Positions 34,887 to 42,307 of a stretch of 64,000 bases of DNA are shown piece by piece. Source of the DNA: Mesotoga sp. BH458_6_3_2_1 (GTDB lineage: Bacteria > Thermotogota > Thermotogae > Petrotogales > Kosmotogaceae); NCBI RefSeq assembly GCF_003664995.1, contig NZ_JFHL01000015.1, forward strand, positions 1 through 64,000. Direction: 5' to 3'. The notes beneath the pieces are model-generated. The model saw nothing but the letters and a program-made list of their open reading frames with translations. It searched no databases and was not told the origin of the DNA. The stretch's first letter is position 1. The number at the start of each line of letters is the position of its first letter. The position numbers were made by a program, and so were the translations under genes.

Positions 34887-35708
34887 TTACTTTCTGTTCT
34901 CTGTCATCCATTCGACTGCGAAATTAACCAGCTCCACCTGGGGAATCAAGACTGCTTTTCCATATCCGACAACTCCCCTGCTGACAATTGGTGGGAAGAC
35001 TTCTTCGAAAGCCCTTCCTATCGTTTCAAAGTCATCCGTATCGAGCTCATAGTCGACGAACTCTCTCCAGATTCTCTTTCCGTTTTCGCTTATTGGAGCC
35101 CCATCTCTGCAAAGTCTTCTCGATGGAAAATCGGTACGGTACTCTGCAAGATGTAAAGAGCTATTATTCTTATGGCTCACCCCTAAGAGCAATATGCAAG
35201 CATTTAGGTCATACAATCTGGCAAGAGGCGATCCTTCTCCCATTCCAAACTCCAGTTCGTGGTTATCGACTATGTAAGAGGCCCTCTTTCCTCTAGCAGC
35301 AAAAGAAACCTGGGGATGATCGCTCCTGATGACACCCTTCATCTTTCTAAAGGTCTCGGAGATAACCCCCATTCCTCTGGTAGGGGTTTCGGCTCTGTTG
35401 AAGGGAGGCATTGTTTTTCTTATTGTGTCAAACCAGCTCTCAGGAACTGGGGGATTCGACCAGTTAGACGGCTCGCTGAGATCTCCAGAATGAGTCGGCA
35501 TAACCAGTGTTCCATCCTCGTCTAGAATCGCTTCTAGTGCCTTCACTACAGCAACGGCACCGCCACAGACCCAACCCAGTTTGCTCAGGGAGGAATGCAC
35601 TAACAATACCATTCCTCTTTTGACTCCAAGTTGTTTCAGGTCGGAGATCAGACTCCTTGAAGTCACTGGTCCGTTATTGCTAATTTCCACTGCTTTGGCT
35701 TCGCTCAT
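34887..35708 (-). CDS. Aminoglycoside N3-acetyltransferase (AAC(3)) family protein
   Basis: A 273-residue acetyl-CoA-dependent enzyme of the AAC(3)/YokD fold. LLVHSSLSKLGWVCGGAVAVVKALE, GTLVMPTHSGD and LLLGVSHKNNSSLHLAEYR match the family, including the conserved His. Members with similar divergence are found in many environmental anaerobes and often do not confer drug resistance, so a native N-acetylation substrate is possible. No mobile-element signature is seen around it. Confidence 0.82.
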   Translation of the reverse strand: MSEAKAVEISNNGPVTSRSLISDLKQLGVKRGMVLLVHSSLSKLGWVCGGAVAVVKALEAILDEDGTLVMPTHSGDLSEPSNWSNPPVPESWFDTIRKTMPPFNRAETPTRGMGVISETFRKMKGVIRSDHPQVSFAARGKRASYIVDNHELEFGMGEGSPLARLYDLNACILLLGVSHKNNSSLHLAEYRTDFPSRRLCRDGAPISENGKRIWREFVDYELDTDDFETIGRAFEEVFPPIVSRGVVGYGKAVLIPQVELVNFAVEWMTENRK

Positions 35709-35743
35709 TTACTACTCCCGAAAATCGATCACAATGAAGTTGA

Positions 35744-36133
35744 TCAGTTCACGATCAACCATTTGATCTCAATCTCCGCGCTTCTTCTGTCCGCAGAAGA
35801 GTCCTCGAAAATAACTTTCAAAATATACTCTCCATCGCCTTCAAAGATTAATTCGTTTCTTGTTTGTTCCCAATCATCGGCTAAATTGGCGGCTTCTTGT
35901 CCGTCCCTTTCCACTACCAGATAAGCGCTGTTGCCGATCATGGCTTTTTTGTCCATCCGCACTCTAAGCTGTTGGCCGGGCCGTAGAATGACAGTGGCAA
36001 AACTCTTTCCAGAATCTCGTGCATAGAGAGTCTTGCTCTCATAGACGTCGAATCCAGCGAGGCATAGCGTCAAGATTACAAGCCCGATTATTCCCAGAAT
36101 TGTCAAATAGCGACCTACATCGATAAGTTTCAA
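35744..36133 (-). CDS. Small membrane-anchored protein, function unknown
   Basis: About 129 residues. One N-terminal hydrophobic helix (LTILGIIGLVILTLCLAGF) is followed by a soluble beta-rich part (SFATVILRPGQQLRVRM, NELIFEGDGEYILKVIFED) that is probably extracytoplasmic. I see no family match. GGAGGT stands only two bases before the ATG at 36139 but seven before the in-frame TTG at 36133, which I prefer. It lies upstream of, and in the same direction as, the AAC(3)-like gene. Confidence 0.6.
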   Translation of the reverse strand: MKLIDVGRYLTILGIIGLVILTLCLAGFDVYESKTLYARDSGKSFATVILRPGQQLRVRMDKKAMIGNSAYLVVERDGQEAANLADDWEQTRNELIFEGDGEYILKVIFEDSSADRRSAEIEIKWLIVN

Positions 36134-36415
36134 AGTCATTACCTCCGTAGTAGCCTCTAGTAGATAAATTATAATCGAATTCAGCCCATATGTCGTTCTT
36201 AGGGCCGCTGATAGAGCTGAAATTTAGGACTGTAATCACAACTAATTAGGACGATTTCAGTCGATGTATAATTGAAGGGATGATCATGAGCCTCATGTCT
36301 AGAATAAATGGCTTTCCGATTTCAATATTAGGTTTGCATTCAATATCTCCGTTTGGTTTTGGACATGAGAGACTATATTATTGTTATAGAGATAGTTGAA
36401 AGGGGGTAAACCGCC

Positions 36416-37042
36416 TTGAAGATAATTATCTTTGGTGGTACCGGAAGAGTAGGGAGGGTCATTCTTGATCGGGCCTTGAACGATAATCACATAGTCACAA
36501 TTTTCGTAGGGAACGTCTCCAAATTGACTGTGCGAAAAGAGAATCTTAGGATCTTCCAAGGAGATGTTTTCAACAGTCAGAGCGTAAGGGACGCAATCAG
36601 AGGTCAAGATGCTATAATCAGTGCTCTGGGTCCAGATAATTCAGGCAGCGTGAATGATACTCTAGCGGTAGCTACAAGAAACATAGTAAATGGTGCGAGA
36701 GATGCCGAAGTCAACAAAATCGTTTCTATAGCTAATTCAGGTATTTTGCAGCTGTCTCCTAGAGAGCTCAGGCTTGATTCCCCGAACTATCCTCAGTATT
36801 TGAAAAAGTCTTCTAGAGAATTCCTGGATGCATTTGAAATCCTGAAGACTTCTGAACTTGACTGGGTGGTTGTTTGCCCTCCCTTCATGTCCTTTTCTGA
36901 AGGAAATCAGAGTTACAGGGTTTCTGCAGACTTTCTTCCTGAAAATGGGGAGAAGATCTCTGTTCAGGATGTGGCTGAATTTGCCTTCAAACAATTGTTC
37001 ACTTCTGAGTATTCTCAGAAGAGGGTTGGTATTGCTTATTAG
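36416..37042 (+). CDS. NAD(P)-binding Rossmann protein, NmrA/atypical SDR type
   Basis: A 208-residue protein starting IIIFGGTGRVGR, the GGTGxxG dinucleotide motif of atypical short-chain dehydrogenases, followed by FQGDVFNSQSVRDAIRGQDAIISALG, the usual second strand and loop. No catalytic Tyr-x-x-x-Lys is obvious, so it may act as a redox-sensing or reductase-like protein (flavin or biliverdin reductase B type). TTG start after AAAGGGGG. A TATAAT at 36267-36272 may be its promoter. Confidence 0.78.
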   Translation: MKIIIFGGTGRVGRVILDRALNDNHIVTIFVGNVSKLTVRKENLRIFQGDVFNSQSVRDAIRGQDAIISALGPDNSGSVNDTLAVATRNIVNGARDAEVNKIVSIANSGILQLSPRELRLDSPNYPQYLKKSSREFLDAFEILKTSELDWVVVCPPFMSFSEGNQSYRVSADFLPENGEKISVQDVAEFAFKQLFTSEYSQKRVGIAY

Positions 37043-37054
37043 TAAGGAGCTAGC

Positions 37055-37666
37055 TTGAAAAGGGAGATTTCTGGTCCCCAAATACATGTTAATAGGTTAG
37101 AGGCTCTTACCGATGGCGTTTTTGCCATCGCCATGACTATTCTCGTCCTATCTCTTGAAGTACCAAGTAGGAATCAGATTACGAGTCAAAGCGAACTCGT
37201 CCAGAATGTCATGGGCAAGGGTTATCAGTTTATGAGTTACTTCATATCCTTCTTCGTTATTGGATCGATCTGGATCTCAACGATAAGGAGAACACACATT
37301 CTCAGAAAGACTGATTACAAGCATTTCTGGCTCAATATGCTTAATTTATTCTTCGTAACGACCATTCCTTTCACAACTTCGCTCATGGGAGATTACGGTG
37401 AGTTTGAATTTGCAGAGTTGCTTTTCCACTTCAATATCCTGGTTCTTGAGATCATCGCTCTTGTTCAGTGGCAGAATCTGATTAATAACAGAGATCTAAT
37501 CCGCGAAGATGCAATAGATGATGCGAACTTGATCTACTATAGAAAAGTCTATATCTTTCATGTAATTGTTCCTTTGCTAGGCGTTGCGGTCTCGGTATTT
37601 ACTCCCGTTTGGAGCAACCTTGTTTATCTTGTCATATTTTTCAGGGTGTTCTTTATCCGTAGGTAA
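37055..37666 (+). CDS. TMEM175-family potassium channel subunit (DUF1211)
   Basis: A 203-residue protein with about six membrane helices. RLEALTDGVFAIAMTILVL is the TMEM175 signature in which helix 1 lines the pore. Bacterial members with one six-helix repeat assemble as tetrameric K+-selective or leak channels. TTG start with AAGGAG seven bases upstream. It follows the SDR-like gene by 12 bases, so the two are likely co-transcribed. Confidence 0.85.
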   Translation: MKREISGPQIHVNRLEALTDGVFAIAMTILVLSLEVPSRNQITSQSELVQNVMGKGYQFMSYFISFFVIGSIWISTIRRTHILRKTDYKHFWLNMLNLFFVTTIPFTTSLMGDYGEFEFAELLFHFNILVLEIIALVQWQNLINNRDLIREDAIDDANLIYYRKVYIFHVIVPLLGVAVSVFTPVWSNLVYLVIFFRVFFIRR

Positions 37667-37722
37667 TACCACGTGACATAAATAATTGCTAAAATATATC
37701 TATAATCTAGGGGGCGATAGAA

Positions 37723-38073
37723 ATAGCTTTCACCATCATTCGTTTTATAGTTGCTGTCCTAACTGCCGTAACCGGGCTATATATAGTATTGAGACCGGAA
37801 TCCTACGCAAAACTTGCCGAGTTTTCGACAGTCAATACGAGAGGAAGAACCGAGGTAAAGGCAATTATGGGGGGAACCTTTATCGGACTAGGAGTGGCTC
37901 CGATGATTCTCTTGGGTTCGACGATCGGCTTTATTTTTCTGGGAATAGTCTATTTGTTCATCGCTGCAACGCGAATTTTATCAATGTTTGTGGAGAAGTC
38001 CTTCACGTTCACTAATCTAATTATCCTTCTTGTTGAAATAGCATTTGGTCTAATTATGGTTATTCCCGTATAA
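37723..38073 (+). CDS. DUF4345-like membrane protein with no standard start codon
   Basis: A small protein with four hydrophobic helices (AVLTAVTGLYIVL, MGGTFIGLGVAPMILLG, FIFLGIVYLFIAATRI, LIILLVEIAFGLIMVIPV), like DUF4345 proteins. The frame is open back to a TAG at 37708-37710, and the first helix lies upstream of the first usable start, TTG 37789. The ribosome-site-like GGGGGCG (37710-37716) is followed by ATA codons at 37717 and 37723. So either it starts at ATA, or a start codon was lost or misread. Coordinates assume ATA 37723. A strong terminator follows. Confidence 0.55.
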   Translation: MAFTIIRFIVAVLTAVTGLYIVLRPESYAKLAEFSTVNTRGRTEVKAIMGGTFIGLGVAPMILLGSTIGFIFLGIVYLFIAATRILSMFVEKSFTFTNLIILLVEIAFGLIMVIPV

Positions 38074-38081
38074 ATCAATCT

Positions 38082-38105
38082 AAACCGACCTAGGTCGGTT
38101 TTTTT
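38082..38105 (+). terminator. Strong intrinsic terminator
   Basis: AAACCGAC-CTAG-GTCGGTTT followed by TTTT: an 8-bp perfect stem and a U-run directly after the DUF4345-like gene. Confidence 0.85.
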
Positions 38106-38159
38106 ATACGAAGAACTCTTACCCTTGAGAACTCGATTGAAGAAATGGAGGAAAGAAAG

Positions 38160-38876
38160 TTGAGAGAGGAAGATCTTAAATGGGCAATACTTGAAGCATG
38201 GTCAAAGCGATTGGGGTTTTCAACTGACAGATTTCTTTTTGGAACACATTTCTTTTTTCCCGATGAGAGTAAGAAAGGGAAGGGAGGGATCGAGCAACTG
38301 AGTTTTGAAAGGCAGACGGTCATCTTATACGATCCCATGTTAGAAGATGTTTTCAAACATATTGATGGCCGCGATGAAAATCCCGGTGACAATCTGACCG
38401 ATTTGTTTCGAGACTCTTTTCTTCTCTTGAAAAAGACTTCCATCAAGTATCTTAATCCTTCAAACTACGTTCCTTATTATCCACCTGTCGAGTTCACGGT
38501 AAGAAGACTCAATCAAGGCGACAGAACGGCCTTCTATAATTTCAGAAACCAGTGCACCAGGGAGGATCTGGTGGAGGGGTTCGTAGAGCTTGATCATGTT
38601 GCCGTTTTCGGAGCCCTTTACGAAGATGAAATCGTTGCAGTTTCCAGCATAATCGAGTGGGATGAGATTGCAGATATAGGCATAATTACAATGCCTGATT
38701 TCAGAGAGCTCGGACTGGGCAAGGCTCTTGGTTCTAGAGCGAGCGAGTGGGCTGTCATCAACAAGAAACTGATTCAGTACAGACATAACGTCTTGAACTA
38801 CGGATCGCTAAAGGTTTCTCGTGCTCTGGGTTTTAGAGAGTACATTGTAGATCAAGAATACTTATATACAGGATAG
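38160..38876 (+). CDS. GNAT-family N-acetyltransferase
   Basis: About 238 residues. The C-terminal half is a GNAT fold: VAVFGALYEDEIVAVSSIIEW, IGIITMPDFRELGLGKALGSRASEWA (acetyl-CoA binding loop, a variant of R/Q-x-x-G-x-G/A) and SLKVSRALGFREY at the end. The N-terminal 110 residues are not recognised. I choose TTG 38160 with GGAGG at 38147-38151; the in-frame ATG at 38145 belongs to that ribosome site. Substrate unknown. Confidence 0.78.
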   Translation: MREEDLKWAILEAWSKRLGFSTDRFLFGTHFFFPDESKKGKGGIEQLSFERQTVILYDPMLEDVFKHIDGRDENPGDNLTDLFRDSFLLLKKTSIKYLNPSNYVPYYPPVEFTVRRLNQGDRTAFYNFRNQCTREDLVEGFVELDHVAVFGALYEDEIVAVSSIIEWDEIADIGIITMPDFRELGLGKALGSRASEWAVINKKLIQYRHNVLNYGSLKVSRALGFREYIVDQEYLYTG

Positions 38877-38997
38877 ATAATCTTGAAGTGGAGATACGAG
38901 AACCCAGACTTCTTTCGTGAGTAATCATCTATCCTTGTTTTTGTAACCAGTAAGTCAAAGTTTCAGCTAGTTAGTGATCGATTCGTTGCCTTAGGAT

Positions 38998-39027
38998 TTG
39001 ACATGGCAGAAGATAAAAGTGTAGAAT
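38998..39027 (+). promoter_or_regulatory. Promoter of the shikimate/tyrosine operon
   Basis: Perfect -35 TTGACA (38998-39003), an 18-base spacer and -10 TAGAAT (39022-39027). The transcript would start near 39034, just before the ribosome site of the leader peptide. Confidence 0.75.
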
Positions 39028-39055
39028 CCTTTCATACCAGCGGGGAGTTGAGTAA

Positions 39056-39127
39056 ATGATAGACTTCAGGTTTTCCTGGATAAATGCATATTACTATTAT
39101 TATAACAACAGAAGCATTTGCTTGTGA
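39056..39127 (+). CDS. Leader peptide of the tyrosine attenuator (23 residues, five consecutive Tyr)
   Basis: ATG 39056 to TGA 39125-39127. GGGGAG at 39042-39047 is a good ribosome site eight bases upstream. Codons 12-16 are TAT TAC TAT TAT TAT, giving YYYYY; Phe is at 4 and 6 and Trp at 8. So eight of 23 residues are aromatic. It lies between a strong promoter and an intrinsic terminator ahead of the aromatic pathway genes, the standard layout of ribosome-mediated attenuation. Ribosome stalling at the Tyr run when charged tRNA-Tyr is scarce should decide the fold downstream. No protein function is expected for the peptide itself. Confidence 0.88.
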   Translation: MIDFRFSWINAYYYYYNNRSICL

Positions 39128-39140
39128 GTGATAACTCCGG

Positions 39141-39212
39141 GTAAGTGCTTCTTGCATTTACTCCGGATGAAAGATACGAAAGGGTCTCCAATCCGGAGAC
39201 CCTTTTCTTTTT
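39141..39212 (+). terminator. Attenuator: terminator with competing antiterminator pairing
   Basis: The terminator is AAAGGGTCTCC (39179-39189) pairing with GGAGACCCTTT (39195-39205), then TCTTTTT. Competing pairing: CTCCGGAT (39161-39168) with ATCCGGAG (39191-39198), which takes the loop and part of the 3' arm. Upstream, GTAAGTGC (39141-39148) can pair with GCATTTAC (39154-39161), TAAATGCA (39081-39088, inside the leader ORF) with TGCATTTA (39153-39160), and GAAGCA (39111-39116) with TGCTTC (39146-39151). These are mutually exclusive folds around the Tyr codons. I cannot compute which is favoured. Confidence 0.85.
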
Positions 39213-39235
39213 CAGCAGGAATGCGGGGTGGTGAA

Positions 39236-40252
39236 ATGGTAGTCGTTCTTAAGAGAGGTACCGGTGAAGAGGAGATTAAGCAAGTGGAGTCTCTTTCAGA
39301 GAGTCTGAATCTAAGCTGTCATGTCTCCAGAGGATTGGAAAGAGTGGTAATAGGTGTGATTGGAGACGACCGATATATGTCGGTGGAACGCTTTGAAGCT
39401 CTTGAATGTGTTGAGCAGGTTGTGCGTGTTCTCAAGCCTTTTAAGCTCGTATCGAGAGAGTTTCACAGTGAAGACATCTCGGTGGAAATCGGTGATTTGT
39501 CTGTAGGAGAGGGCAAGTTCATAGTCATGGCAGGTCCATGTGCGATTGAAGATCGACCCATGATAGAGGAGAGCGCAGCCTTTCTTTCGGAAATGGGGGT
39601 GAGGGTAATCAGAGGGGGAGCCTTCAAGCCGAGAACCTCTCCATACTCTTTTCAGGGACTCGGGAAAATTGGCTTGAGATACTTGAGAGAGGCCGCAGAT
39701 CATTATGGTCTGAAGACGGTGACCGAGGTGACTGGAGAAGGCACGCTTGAAGCTGTGAGTGAAATGAGCGACATACTGCAAATTGGGGCGAGAAACTCGC
39801 AGAACTTTCAGCTCATACAGAAGGTGGCAGAAAAGAGCAAGCCCATTCTTTTGAAGAAGGGATTCATGAATACGGTAGAAGAGCTTCTTCTTTCCGCAGA
39901 GTACATCGCATCGAGGGGAAATATGTCGATAATCCTTTGTGAAAGGGGAATCAGGACCTTCGAAACGGCGACGAGGAACACGCTGGACATCTCTGCCGTA
40001 CCTCTAATAAAGCTGCAATCGCCTCTGCCTATCATTGTGGATCCTAGCCATGCCTCCGGGAGAAGAGACTTGATAATACCGCTTTCCCGAGCAGCTCTGG
40101 CCGTCGGAGCCAATGGTATCGAAGTCGAGGTTCACCCAAGGCCGGAGAAGGCTCTTTCCGACAGCAAACAGAGCCTAAGTTTCAGCGAGTTTGAAAAGCT
40201 TATGAATAGCCTCGAAGAATTAGCCAGTGCCATCGAGCTTTCGCTCACATAA
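39236..40252 (+). CDS. aroF: 3-deoxy-D-arabino-heptulosonate 7-phosphate (DAHP) synthase
   Basis: First step of the shikimate pathway: PEP plus erythrose 4-phosphate to DAHP. From ATG 39236 the protein has 338 residues, the length of Thermotoga maritima DAHP synthase, with the same N-terminal ferredoxin-like/ACT-like domain (1 to about 70) that mediates feedback inhibition by Tyr and Phe in that enzyme. The metal-binding cysteine is C102 in MAGPCAIED; GARNSQNFQL and DPSHASGRR follow. An in-frame GTG at 39128 is rejected because the extension would translate the attenuator terminator. Regulation is thus probably double: attenuation and feedback. Confidence 0.95.
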   Translation: MVVVLKRGTGEEEIKQVESLSESLNLSCHVSRGLERVVIGVIGDDRYMSVERFEALECVEQVVRVLKPFKLVSREFHSEDISVEIGDLSVGEGKFIVMAGPCAIEDRPMIEESAAFLSEMGVRVIRGGAFKPRTSPYSFQGLGKIGLRYLREAADHYGLKTVTEVTGEGTLEAVSEMSDILQIGARNSQNFQLIQKVAEKSKPILLKKGFMNTVEELLLSAEYIASRGNMSIILCERGIRTFETATRNTLDISAVPLIKLQSPLPIIVDPSHASGRRDLIIPLSRAALAVGANGIEVEVHPRPEKALSDSKQSLSFSEFEKLMNSLEELASAIELSLT

Positions 40253-40268
40253 TAGGTTGGGAGGAAAA

Positions 40269-41528
40269 ATGAGATTACTGCCTTCAAAGAAAGTTGTCGG
40301 AAAAATTATTGTACCTCCGGATAAATCGATTTCTCACAGGGCTTTGATGATGTGCTCTATGAGTAGTGGCGTTAGTGTAGTCCATAACCTACTTGAAAGT
40401 GAAGATACTTTGAGAACCTTTAGAATGATCGGCGAACTTGGAGGGGATTTCAGAGGCGGTTTCGACAGAATGGAAATATCTTCTGCGTCGTGGACAGAAT
40501 CGCCCAGGCCGCTTGACTGTGGGAATTCCGGGACAACAGCCAGACTGATGGCCGGAGTCCTTTCGGGAAAGAGAGGTTTTCACGTTCTTTTTGGAGATGA
40601 TTCTCTGTCAGGCAGGCCGATGAAGAGAGTCGTTACCCCGTTGAGGGAGATGGGGGCAGGTATTTTAGCACGCCAGGATTCACTTCTTCCAATGTGTATT
40701 TCTGGAGGAGAGCTGAGGGGATTTGAGCATTCTCTCTCAGTTGCTAGCGCTCAGGTAAAGAGTGCGATTCTGTTGGCGGGAATTCAAGCGGAAGGTACTA
40801 CGGCCGTTATTGAGCCACGGTGCAGCAGGGATCACACAGAGAGGTTGCTCCGATCAATGGGTGCCAGAATTACTTTGAGTGAGAAGAGAGTTGAGGTAGA
40901 AAAGAGCGAGCTTCTACCGGTCCGGTTTTCGATTCCCGGGGACATTTCATCGGCCGCCTTCCCGATAGCTCTGGCGGTTCTTCATGAAAACGGCAAGGTG
41001 ACAATTCGAAATGTCGGACTTAATCAAGGCAGGACAGGATTCATAAGGCTTCTCATGAAAATGGGTGCAGACATCGAGATGGAGGTTAAAGAGAGCTTGC
41101 CAGAACCGGTGGGCACAATCGTGGCCAGATCTTCCCGTCTTATAGGAGTGGAGGTCGGAAGTGATTTGATTCCTTCAATGATTGATGAGCTTCCGCTGAT
41201 TGCGCTCGCAGGAGTTTTCGCGGAAGGCACAACGACTGTAAGAGGTGCCGCGGAGTTGAGAAAAAAAGAGTCGGACAGGATAGCCGTTACCGTTCAGAAC
41301 TTCAGAAGAATTGGCGTAGAGATCCTTGAACATGAAGATGGCTTTAGCGTGGAAGGCCCTCAAAGAATTACTGGAGGAAAGGTCGACTCATATGGTGATC
41401 ACAGAATTGCAATGCTTTTCTCGATAGCCGGACTGCTAAGCAGTGAAGGAGTGGAATTAACGAACTCCAATGCAGTTGGTGTTTCCTTTCCGGGATTCTT
41501 CGAAACACTCGAGGAGGTTTCTCAGTGA
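40269..41528 (+). CDS. aroA: 5-enolpyruvylshikimate-3-phosphate synthase
   Basis: Joins PEP to shikimate 3-phosphate. About 419 residues with VPPDKSISHRALM near the start, DCGNSGTTARLMAGVL around 80, and RKKESDRIAVTVQNFRRIG and DHRIAMLFSIAGL near the end, all standard for EPSP synthase. The start is ATG 40269 with GGGAGG at 40259-40264; the reading frame continues upstream without a ribosome site. Gap of 16 bases to aroF. Confidence 0.95.
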   Translation: MRLLPSKKVVGKIIVPPDKSISHRALMMCSMSSGVSVVHNLLESEDTLRTFRMIGELGGDFRGGFDRMEISSASWTESPRPLDCGNSGTTARLMAGVLSGKRGFHVLFGDDSLSGRPMKRVVTPLREMGAGILARQDSLLPMCISGGELRGFEHSLSVASAQVKSAILLAGIQAEGTTAVIEPRCSRDHTERLLRSMGARITLSEKRVEVEKSELLPVRFSIPGDISSAAFPIALAVLHENGKVTIRNVGLNQGRTGFIRLLMKMGADIEMEVKESLPEPVGTIVARSSRLIGVEVGSDLIPSMIDELPLIALAGVFAEGTTTVRGAAELRKKESDRIAVTVQNFRRIGVEILEHEDGFSVEGPQRITGGKVDSYGDHRIAMLFSIAGLLSSEGVELTNSNAVGVSFPGFFETLEEVSQ

Positions 41529-42307
41529 AGTTATGCATAATTGGACATCCAGTTTCCCACAGTTTATCGCCGGCCATTTACGGGCGGTTTTTCGAGAAAA
41601 TTGGCATCGATGCAACTTACGAGGCAGTTGACATCCTTCCAGAAGAATTCGCAGCGAAGATAGCTTCAGTAGTTCAGAATTTCAATGGGTTCAACGTTAC
41701 GATTCCATTCAAGGAGAAGATTATCGCCCACGTGGTAAGCCAGGTTGAACCTCCGCTATCGGCAATAAATTGTGTCTTCGAGGGAAGGGGATATAACACG
41801 GACTGGATCGGTTTCGGCAAGCCTTTGCTCGAGAGATCGATAGCGGAGCCCGTAATGGTTATTGGAGCAGGAGGCGCCGCGAGGGCAGTGATCTTCTTTT
41901 TGAGGAAAGCAGGTGTTAAGAGGGTTAAACTATTAAACCGAACGCTTTCCAGGGCGGAAAAGATCAAAGAAGAGTTCGAGATACCGGGGCGGTTTGAAAT
42001 ATCTGTCTTTCCATTTCAGTCAATCAGAGAGGTTGCTTCGAGGAGTATGAGCATAGTCAACGCTTCCTCTCTTGGAATGAACGGAGAGGAAACGGGGATC
42101 ACCTCTGAAGAACTTGTCGGTATGAGCCTCGTTTACGACTTGATCTACTGGAAAACGCCCTTGATAAAACTTTCAAATGACTGCGGAGTAGAAACCGTTC
42201 TTGACGGAAGAGATATGCTGCTTCATCAGGCCCTAGAGAATCTCAGAATTTGGGGTCTGCCTTCGGGCGAGGTCTTCGAAAAGGCGTTCTGGGAAGTGGT
42301 GCAATGA
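41525..42307 (+). CDS. aroE: Shikimate dehydrogenase
   Basis: NADP-dependent reduction of 3-dehydroshikimate. 260 residues: IIGHPVSHSLSPAIY substrate motif, GFNVTIPFKEKI with the catalytic lysine, NTDWIGF, and VIGAGGAARAVIFFL nucleotide motif. GTG start overlapping the aroA stop (GTGA). Confidence 0.95.
   Translation: MKLCIIGHPVSHSLSPAIYGRFFEKIGIDATYEAVDILPEEFAAKIASVVQNFNGFNVTIPFKEKIIAHVVSQVEPPLSAINCVFEGRGYNTDWIGFGKPLLERSIAEPVMVIGAGGAARAVIFFLRKAGVKRVKLLNRTLSRAEKIKEEFEIPGRFEISVFPFQSIREVASRSMSIVNASSLGMNGEETGITSEELVGMSLVYDLIYWKTPLIKLSNDCGVETVLDGRDMLLHQALENLRIWGLPSGEVFEKAFWEVVQ

Noticed and set aside
34887-35708. Acquired antibiotic-resistance cassette
   Set aside because: The AAC(3)-like gene has no integron, transposon or repeat boundary, and its family includes many chromosomal members of other function.
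36286-36399. 37-codon ORF just upstream of the SDR-like gene, possible leader peptide
   Set aside because: Weak ribosome site, no amino-acid run, no terminator between it and the gene; the candidate -10 (36267-36272) would leave almost no leader.
39128-39235. N-terminal extension of aroF from GTG 39128
   Set aside because: The extension would translate the attenuator terminator, has no ribosome site of its own, and is absent from the DAHP synthase family; ATG 39236 gives the standard 338-residue length.
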